6,065 bases of DNA from the NCBI GenBank assembly GCA_017540285.1, contig JAFYBI010000220.1:1-6065 (forward strand), given 5' to 3'. Every line of letters begins with the position of its first letter. Position 1 is the stretch's first letter. Positions 1 to 4,210 of this stretch are shown here, piece after piece. The notes under the pieces were generated by a model, which did no database searches, was not told where the DNA came from, and was given only the letters and a program-made list of their open reading frames with translations. Position numbers and translations under genes: made by a program. The DNA comes from Clostridia bacterium (GTDB lineage Bacteria; Bacillota; Clostridia; Oscillospirales; CAG-272).

Positions 1-287
1 CGCCGGCTCCCGACAGCTGGAAGTGCACCTGCGGCGCCGTCGTCACCGGCAAGTTCTGCCCCGAATGCGGCACCAAGAAGCCCGCGGAGACCGCCGCCGG
101 CTGGACCTGCCCGGCCTGCGGCACCTCCAACCAGGGCAAGTTCTGCCAGAACTGCGGCACGAAGAAGCCCGCCGGCGCGAAGCTCTATAAGTGCGACAAG
201 TGCGGCTGGGAACCGGAGGATCCGGCTCATCCGCCGAAGTTCTGCCCGGAATGCGGCGACCCGTTCGGCGAAGAAGACGTTCAGTAA
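1..287 (+). CDS. C-terminal zinc-ribbon tail of an SPFH-domain (YdjI / 'virion core protein'-like) protein, 5' truncated
   Basis: The gene enters from the left edge; the reading frame starts at base 3 and ends at TAA 285-287, leaving 94 residues. These contain three zinc-ribbon units: CTC with CPEC (visible residues 8-22), CPAC with CQNC (36-51) and CDKC with CPEC (64-84). The first two units end in the same GTKKP stretch. The last unit, YKCDKCGWEPEDP followed by KFCPECGDPF, is what I know from the extreme C terminus of Firmicutes SPFH proteins of the YdjI type, where an N-terminal SPFH/band-7 domain precedes the ribbons. That N-terminal domain is outside the window, so the SPFH part is inferred from the tail and from the YdjG- and YdjH-like genes downstream. 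The protein is probably cytoplasmic and recruited to the membrane by those partners. The first knuckle is CxC rather than CxxC. An alternative is another multi-zinc-ribbon (DZANK-type) protein, which I consider less likely given the neighbours. Confidence 0.8.
   Translation, partial: PAPDSWKCTCGAVVTGKFCPECGTKKPAETAAGWTCPACGTSNQGKFCQNCGTKKPAGAKLYKCDKCGWEPEDPAHPPKFCPECGDPFGEEDVQ
48..170 (+). repeat. Internal direct repeat encoding duplicated zinc-ribbon half
   Basis: Bases 48-83 and 135-170 are 36-nt copies, in frame and 87 bases (29 codons) apart, differing at about five positions. Both encode GKFC-x2-CGTKKP. The nucleotide-level similarity suggests a fairly recent duplication, or gene conversion between ribbon units, within the coding region. 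Confidence 0.7.
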
Positions 288-307
288 ACCGACAGCACCG
301 GGGTTCA

Positions 308-338
308 CGGGGAGGGGCGTGCGTCATGCTCCTCCCCG
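308..338 (+). other. Intergenic stem-loop between the YdjI-like and lipoprotein genes
   Basis: CGGGGAGG (308-315) and CCTCCCCG (331-338) are perfectly complementary and enclose a 15-nt loop, giving a strong GC-rich hairpin 20 bases after the stop codon. It is followed by a pyrimidine-rich stretch (CGCCCTCTCTGC) but no T-run, so it is not a convincing intrinsic terminator. It could be a partial attenuator, an mRNA-stabilising 3' structure or a processing site that sets different expression of the genes on either side. I see no convincing promoter in the 90-base gap, which supports read-through into the next gene. Confidence 0.5.
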
Positions 339-364
339 CGCCCTCTCTGCATGATTTCAGAATC

Positions 365-370
365 AGGAGG
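365..370 (+). promoter_or_regulatory. Ribosome binding site that fixes the lipoprotein start
   Basis: A perfect AGGAGG lies 7 bases before ATG 378. The in-frame ATG at 351 lies upstream of this site and has only a pyrimidine-rich sequence before it. Translation therefore very probably starts at 378, which also places a proper signal peptide at the N terminus. Confidence 0.85.
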
Positions 371-377
371 CGGATTC

Positions 378-1292
378 ATGCATAAGACACGGATTCTCTC
401 CCTTCTGGCGGGAGTTCTCATCATGGCCGTTTCACTTCTCTCCCTCTTTTCCTGCGCCTTCGGCACCCCGGACGGCGAGATCGTCGCGGCGACCCTTTCG
501 ATGGGCGCGATGCGCGATTCCTACCGCTTCGCGCTGCGGCAGACGGAGGACGGCGTCCTCTTCTCCTGCGACGAAGATGACGGCGAGGGCCGCACGGTAT
601 TCGAAGACCTGACCGTCCCGGAGGCCCTCCTGCGCGAGTTCCGCCGGGCGGCACGGGACACAAAGTTCGACAAAGCGGTCGCCTCCGGACGGAAATCCCA
701 TTCGTTCGGCGCGGCCGACAAAACGATGTGGGAATTCACCCTGACGTGGTCCGACGGCACGGAACGCACGACCACCGTTCGTCCGGCCGGCGAAGAGGAG
801 ATCCGCGCGTTTCTCTCGAAGGCGGCCCGCGTGTTCGCCGTCACCGAGGAGGAAGCGGGTCCCCTGAATTCGCTCTCGCTCAGCGCCGCTGCTTCGTGGA
901 TCGAAGGCTGCTACGTCTTCGAGATCAGGGAGTCGAAGGGGGAAACCTGCATGGACGCGCGCTTCACCGATCTGCTCAACAACGAGGACAACGGGGAGTG
1001 GGACGTGCGCGAGATCGACCTTGACAACGCCGTCCTCACGGCGGAACAGATGGAACGCATCCGGGCCGCCGCGCACAACATCGGCCTGTGGAACATGCTC
1101 GCGGCCGACGAGATCCGGTGGGAAGATCCAAACGCGGACGACGATGACGATCTCATCCCGCTCGACGCGACGACGTATTCCCTCTCCGCGCGGTGGGGAA
1201 AAACCATCCGCTCCGACAGCGGCTGGGGGGATCCCGATTACGGCGAACTCATGACGGTTTTGCGTGAAATCGCGCGTGAAATCGCACCCTGA
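378..1292 (+). CDS. Predicted lipoprotein of unknown function with a duplicated domain
   Basis: The product has 304 residues, starting at ATG 378 behind AGGAGG. I do not recognise the family. Residues 1-25 form a signal peptide (HKTR, then a hydrophobic stretch), and LFSC ending at Cys26 is a plausible lipobox, so the mature protein is probably lipid-anchored on the outer face of the cytoplasmic membrane. The rest is acidic and soluble. Two halves appear to share one plan: Y-x-F-x-(L/I)-R (49-54 and 179-184), a helix containing RxxxARDTKF or RAAAHNIGLW (89-97 and 229-238), a strand pair around W-x-F-x-L-x-W (118-124) or Y-S-L-S-A-R-W (267-273), and a final helix (141-154 and 289-303). A run of five aspartates (254-258) could bind cations, which is speculative. 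The gene lies 32 bases before the YdjG-like gene on the same strand, so it is probably co-transcribed and may work at the same membrane site. Its codon use resembles that of its neighbours. Confidence 0.8.
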   Translation: MHKTRILSLLAGVLIMAVSLLSLFSCAFGTPDGEIVAATLSMGAMRDSYRFALRQTEDGVLFSCDEDDGEGRTVFEDLTVPEALLREFRRAARDTKFDKAVASGRKSHSFGAADKTMWEFTLTWSDGTERTTTVRPAGEEEIRAFLSKAARVFAVTEEEAGPLNSLSLSAAASWIEGCYVFEIRESKGETCMDARFTDLLNNEDNGEWDVREIDLDNAVLTAEQMERIRAAAHNIGLWNMLAADEIRWEDPNADDDDDLIPLDATTYSLSARWGKTIRSDSGWGDPDYGELMTVLREIAREIAP

Positions 1293-1324
1293 CCCATTTC
1301 TGACGATGGAGGTACATTCCGAAT

Positions 1325-2455
1325 ATGGCGGATTTAATGGATTATAAATGCCCTGCCTGCGGCGGCGCGCTCGAATTCGATCCCGCCCTGCAGAAAATGA
1401 AGTGTCCGTACTGCGACAGCATCTACACGATGGAGCAGCTCGCGCCGAAGGATGAACAGCTCAACCAGCCCGCGAATCCGGACGGACCGATCGATCCGAA
1501 CACCGCGGAGCCGCTCCCGGCGGACGATCTGAACTGGAACACCAACGCCGGTTCCCAGTGGGGATACGGCGAGACCGACGGCATGCGGGTCTACATCTGC
1601 AACTCCTGCGGCGGCGAAATCATCGGCGACGAGACCATGGCGGCGACGTCCTGCCCGTTCTGCGGCAACCCGACGGTCATCATGGGCAACTTCACCGGCG
1701 CCCTGAAGCCCGACTGCGTCATCCCCTTCAAGCTCGACAAGAAGGCGGCGAAGGACGCGCTCCGGGCACATGTCAGCGGGAAAAAGCTCGTCCCGAAGCT
1801 CTTCAAGGACGAGAACCACCTCGACGAGATCAAGGGCGTGTACGTCCCGTACTGGCTCTTCGACTCCTCGGCGGACGCCCGTCTGCGGTTCCGCGCCACC
1901 CGTTCCCGCGCGTGGTCCGACCGGAACTATCACTACGTCGAAACGCAGGAATACCTCGTGGAACGCGGCGGCACGATCGACTTCGAGGCGGTCCCGGTGG
2001 ACGGCTCCTCGAAGATGGACGACACCCTCATGGAATCGATCGAACCCTTCGACGTGCACGAGGCGGTCCCCTTCCAGACGGCTTACCTCGCCGGCTATCT
2101 CGCCGACAAGTACGACGTCACCGCGGAGCAGAGCGTCGACCGCGCCAACGAGCGCATCAAGAAGACGGCGGAGGCCACCTTTGCCGAGCAGGTGATGGGG
2201 TATGAGACCGTCTCCCTCGACAGCTCGAGCATCCAGCTTCACGGCGGGACCGTGCGGTACGCGCTTTACCCGGTATGGCTGCTCAACACCACGTGGAACG
2301 GCGTGAAATACACCTTCGCCATGAACGCCCAGACGGGCAAGTTCGTCGGCGACCTTCCCGTCGACAAGAGCGCATACTGGAAGTACATCCTGCTCTACGG
2401 CGGCATCTTCGCGGCGGTGGCGTATCTTCTCGTCACGCTGTTCCAGACCCTGTAA
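1325..2455 (+). CDS. TFIIB-type zinc-ribbon membrane protein (YdjG-like)
   Basis: The product has 376 residues; ATG 1325 follows GGAGG (1308-1312) with a rather long 12-base spacer. The N terminus carries a zinc ribbon with CPAC at 9-12 and CPYC at 27-30. After a polar, Pro/Asp/Asn-rich linker (about 40-85) comes a second ribbon with CNSC at 92-95 and CPFC at 110-113. A mixed alpha/beta region (about 120-345) follows and ends with ALYPVWLLNTTWNGVKY and FAMNAQTGKFVGDLPVD, which I recognise from this family. A single hydrophobic segment (about 354-373) forms a C-terminal membrane anchor with almost nothing behind it, so the bulk should face the cytoplasm. The arrangement matches YdjG of B. subtilis (about 340 residues), which together with YdjH recruits YdjI and supports membrane localisation of the PspA-type protein. 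Databases sometimes label such proteins as PriA helicase-related because of the ribbons, but no helicase motif is present. DNA binding is not indicated. Confidence 0.85.
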   Translation: MADLMDYKCPACGGALEFDPALQKMKCPYCDSIYTMEQLAPKDEQLNQPANPDGPIDPNTAEPLPADDLNWNTNAGSQWGYGETDGMRVYICNSCGGEIIGDETMAATSCPFCGNPTVIMGNFTGALKPDCVIPFKLDKKAAKDALRAHVSGKKLVPKLFKDENHLDEIKGVYVPYWLFDSSADARLRFRATRSRAWSDRNYHYVETQEYLVERGGTIDFEAVPVDGSSKMDDTLMESIEPFDVHEAVPFQTAYLAGYLADKYDVTAEQSVDRANERIKKTAEATFAEQVMGYETVSLDSSSIQLHGGTVRYALYPVWLLNTTWNGVKYTFAMNAQTGKFVGDLPVDKSAYWKYILLYGGIFAAVAYLLVTLFQTL

Positions 2456-2470
2456 GAAGGAGGAGACGAC

Positions 2471-3310
2471 ATGAAAAAAAGAATTCGTACCGTCATCGCG
2501 CTTCTGATCCTCGCCGCCGCGGCGTCCGTCGTCCTCGCGACCGCAGGGGCTGCGGAGGTCCCGCAGGTTGAGGGCAGGCCCCTCCTCGTCGACGGCGCAG
2601 GTCTTCTCTCGGACGTCGAAGCCGCTCAGATCGAGACCGTCGTCAAGAGCATCTCCGCGCAGTACGGCGTCGACGTGGGCATCATGACCTTCGACACCAT
2701 GGACGGGTATTACAGCGTCGAAGCCTTCGCCGACGATTTCTACGATCAAAACGGCTACGGCACGGGCGACAGGTCCGGCGCCATCCTGCTGATCCTGGTC
2801 ATGGCGGAGCGCGACTGGGCGGTCACGGCTGCCGGCTCCTGCAACAGGACCTTCACGGATTACGGCCGCGACAATTATCTCGTCCAGAACTTCCTCCCCT
2901 ATCTGCGGAACAACGATTACGCCAAGGCGTTCAACGAATACGCGAATTCCTGCGCGGCGCTCCTCCAGTATGAGAAGGACAACGGGGTCCCGTACGATTA
3001 CGACAGCAACAAGGAACCCGTCAAGCCGTTCTCCGCGGGACGCCTTCTCGGTTCCCTGCTCGCGGGTCTCGGCGCGGCGTTCGTCCCGGTGTCGAACATG
3101 AAGAGCAAGCTCAAGACCGTCCGCACCCAGTACGGCGCGAAGAACTACGCGAAGGAAAACAGCCTCAACGTGACGACGGCGAACGACTACTTCATCGGAC
3201 AGCACGTCTCCCGCACGCCGATCGAACGCTCTTCGGGCTCCGGCGGCGGCACGACCACCCACATGAGCTCCGGCGGCGTCTCCCACAGCGGAAGCCACGG
3301 AAAATTCTGA
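2471..3310 (+). CDS. TPM-domain membrane-anchored protein (YdjH-like)
   Basis: The product has 279 residues. AGGAGG (2458-2463) sits 7 bases before ATG 2471, and the gap to the previous stop is only 15 bases, so the two genes are translationally close. Residues 1-28 are a signal peptide (KKRIR, hydrophobic core, then ATAGAA). A TPM domain follows (about 38-166), with LVDGAGLLS at its start, the YGVDVGIMTF strand and the GDRSGAILLILVMAERDW core; a YdjH-type extension continues after it. A second hydrophobic segment (about 189-208) is followed by basic MKSKLK, giving an anchor with the TPM domain outside and the tail in the cytoplasm. The tail has NVTTANDYFIGQHVSRTPI, familiar from YdjH relatives, and ends in a Ser/Gly/His-rich stretch (about 254-279). 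TPM domains elsewhere bind metal or act in photosystem repair, and the older phosphatase label should not be taken as function here. The gene fits as the membrane partner of the YdjG-like protein. Confidence 0.85.
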   Translation: MKKRIRTVIALLILAAAASVVLATAGAAEVPQVEGRPLLVDGAGLLSDVEAAQIETVVKSISAQYGVDVGIMTFDTMDGYYSVEAFADDFYDQNGYGTGDRSGAILLILVMAERDWAVTAAGSCNRTFTDYGRDNYLVQNFLPYLRNNDYAKAFNEYANSCAALLQYEKDNGVPYDYDSNKEPVKPFSAGRLLGSLLAGLGAAFVPVSNMKSKLKTVRTQYGAKNYAKENSLNVTTANDYFIGQHVSRTPIERSSGSGGGTTTHMSSGGVSHSGSHGKF

Positions 3311-3328
3311 TCCGGAAAGGAAGCGGAG

Positions 3329-4027
3329 ATGGGACTTCTTGACAATCTTCTGAACAAAGCGGCAAATACCGCGAAAACGGCGGTCTCGAACGGCGTCAGA
3401 AATGGCGTGAACGCCGCGGTCAACGGCGCGAAGACGGCGAATTCCCAGAACGTGCAGGCGGCCAACGCCGTCGGCGCGGACCTCGCGGGCTCCGGCGTCA
3501 CGATGAAGACCGGCAAAACGGCGCAGGGATACGCCAGCGTGACCGTCACCTTCGACGCGCTCCCGACGACTCTCGCCGAACTGCAGTCGCTTCCCCTCGC
3601 CGATCTGAAAACCCCGTACGGGACCGCAGCCCTCACCGCGGCGGCTCTCAATCAGTACGAGGCGGACAGGGCGGCGACCTGCGAAATGGTCAATTTCCTC
3701 CGCGGCCCCCGTCCGATGTCCGCGTATGAAGAACAGTTCATCCGCGACCGCCTCGCCGGGAAGATGTACGTGATCCGCTCCTATTGGGCGGGCACGTCGC
3801 CGCAGAACAACTACACCCCGACCCTGCCGTACAGCATCACGTTCTATGAGGATCCGTATTCCTACCAGAACGCGGGATACTGCCGGCTGAACTGCCGGTC
3901 CTCCGGCGCGGACTCCCCCCGTCAGATCACCCTCCGCAAGAAGGAGAGCACGGGCGAATGGTTCCTGTGGGAGAATTACCTCCTGCCGGACATCCGCGTC
4001 CCCGCCGAGGCCGATCCGTGGGCCTGA
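3329..4027 (+). CDS. Conserved hypothetical protein, DUF6935-like
   Basis: The product has 232 residues; AAAGGAAG (3316-3323) precedes ATG 3329, 18 bases after the previous stop, so this is the last gene of the unit before the terminator. There is no signal peptide or membrane segment. Residues 1-50 are rich in Ala, Asn, Lys and Thr (GLLDNLLNKAANTAKTAV and onward) and look like a long amphipathic helix that could lie on a membrane. A compact domain covers about 68-232, with ALPTTLAELQSLP (77-89), NFLRGPRPMS (122-131), a YEEQFIRDRL helix, NNYTP (160-164), SGADSPRQITLRKK (192-205) and WFLW (211-214). It ends in an EADPWA motif. From memory this pattern is that of DUF6935 proteins of Clostridia, with no known function. 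The placement suggests a soluble partner of the YdjGHI-like membrane proteins, which is inference. I see no catalytic motif. Confidence 0.8.
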   Translation: MGLLDNLLNKAANTAKTAVSNGVRNGVNAAVNGAKTANSQNVQAANAVGADLAGSGVTMKTGKTAQGYASVTVTFDALPTTLAELQSLPLADLKTPYGTAALTAAALNQYEADRAATCEMVNFLRGPRPMSAYEEQFIRDRLAGKMYVIRSYWAGTSPQNNYTPTLPYSITFYEDPYSYQNAGYCRLNCRSSGADSPRQITLRKKESTGEWFLWENYLLPDIRVPAEADPWA

Positions 4028-4046
4028 GAATCGCAGATAACGACAG

Positions 4047-4073
4047 AAGGGCTGCCTCGCCGCGGCCCTTTTT
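4047..4073 (+). terminator. Intrinsic terminator closing the YdjGHI-like unit
   Basis: AAGGGCTGC (4047-4055) pairs with GCGGCCCTT (4062-4070), a 9-bp stem with one T-G wobble and a 6-base loop. The stem runs into TTTTT (4069-4073). It starts 20 bases after the stop codon of the DUF6935-like gene and separates that unit from the glycosidase gene. Confidence 0.85.
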
Positions 4074-4080
4074 CGCGCGC

Positions 4081-4120
4081 TCCGGCCTCCGGATCGCTGA
4101 TTTTTCATGAAACCTTCATC
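4081..4120 (+). promoter_or_regulatory. Possible regulator-binding elements upstream of the glycosidase promoter
   Basis: Three small symmetric or repeated elements lie just upstream of the -35 box. TCCGG-CCT-CCGGA (4081-4093) is a perfect inverted repeat, TTTCATGAAA (4103-4112) is a perfect 10-bp palindrome, and TTCAT occurs at 4104-4108 and 4115-4119, one helical turn apart. The position, 9 to 48 bases before the -35 box, suits an activator or repressor of a sugar-responsive gene. The elements are short and could occur by chance, and no regulator gene is in view. Confidence 0.3.
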
Positions 4121-4128
4121 CCTGCGTC

Positions 4129-4157
4129 TTGCAAAACGTCTCTGCTTGTGATAGAAT
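4129..4157 (+). promoter_or_regulatory. Sigma-A-type promoter for the GH95 gene
   Basis: TTGCAA (4129-4134) and TAGAAT (4152-4157) are separated by exactly 17 bases, close to the TTGACA / TATAAT consensus. The surroundings are AT-richer than the rest of the window. Transcription would start near 4164, leaving a leader of about 45 bases that begins with a small stem-loop (CGGC 4166-4169, TTCT loop, GCCG 4174-4177). Confidence 0.75.
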
Positions 4158-4197
4158 GAAGAAAACGGCTTCTGCCGGACAGCGGCACGGTCACGAC

Positions 4198-4204
4198 AAA
4201 GGAG
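4198..4204 (+). promoter_or_regulatory. Ribosome binding site of the GH95 gene
   Basis: AAAGGAG lies 6 bases before ATG 4211 and 9 bases before a second, adjacent ATG at 4214. Either codon can be the start, so the N terminus is uncertain by one methionine. Confidence 0.75.
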
Positions 4205-4210
4205 CGGCAC

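Noticed and set aside
191..385. A small plus-strand open frame across the end of the first gene and the intergenic gap.
   Set aside because: Its first half is a frame-shifted reading of the zinc-ribbon tail, and it has no ribosome binding site.
1558..2205. Alternative plus-strand frame inside the YdjG-like gene.
   Set aside because: The product is His/Arg-rich with no family features; the frame from 1325 encodes two zinc ribbons and a membrane anchor.
1325..2455. Replication-restart helicase (PriA) label that zinc-ribbon proteins of this type sometimes receive.
   Set aside because: No Walker or helicase motifs are present; the two CxxC ribbon pairs and a C-terminal membrane segment fit the YdjG type instead.
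2474..2480. Run of seven A bases just after the YdjH-like start codon, a possible slippage site.
   Set aside because: It encodes the usual Lys residues of a signal peptide, and the frame continues correctly without any shift.
4181..4210. Direct repeat AGCGGCAC at 4181-4188 and 4203-4210 in the GH95 leader.
   Set aside because: An 8-base GC-rich repeat is expected by chance in this composition, and the second copy overlaps the ribosome-binding region without forming a convincing structure.
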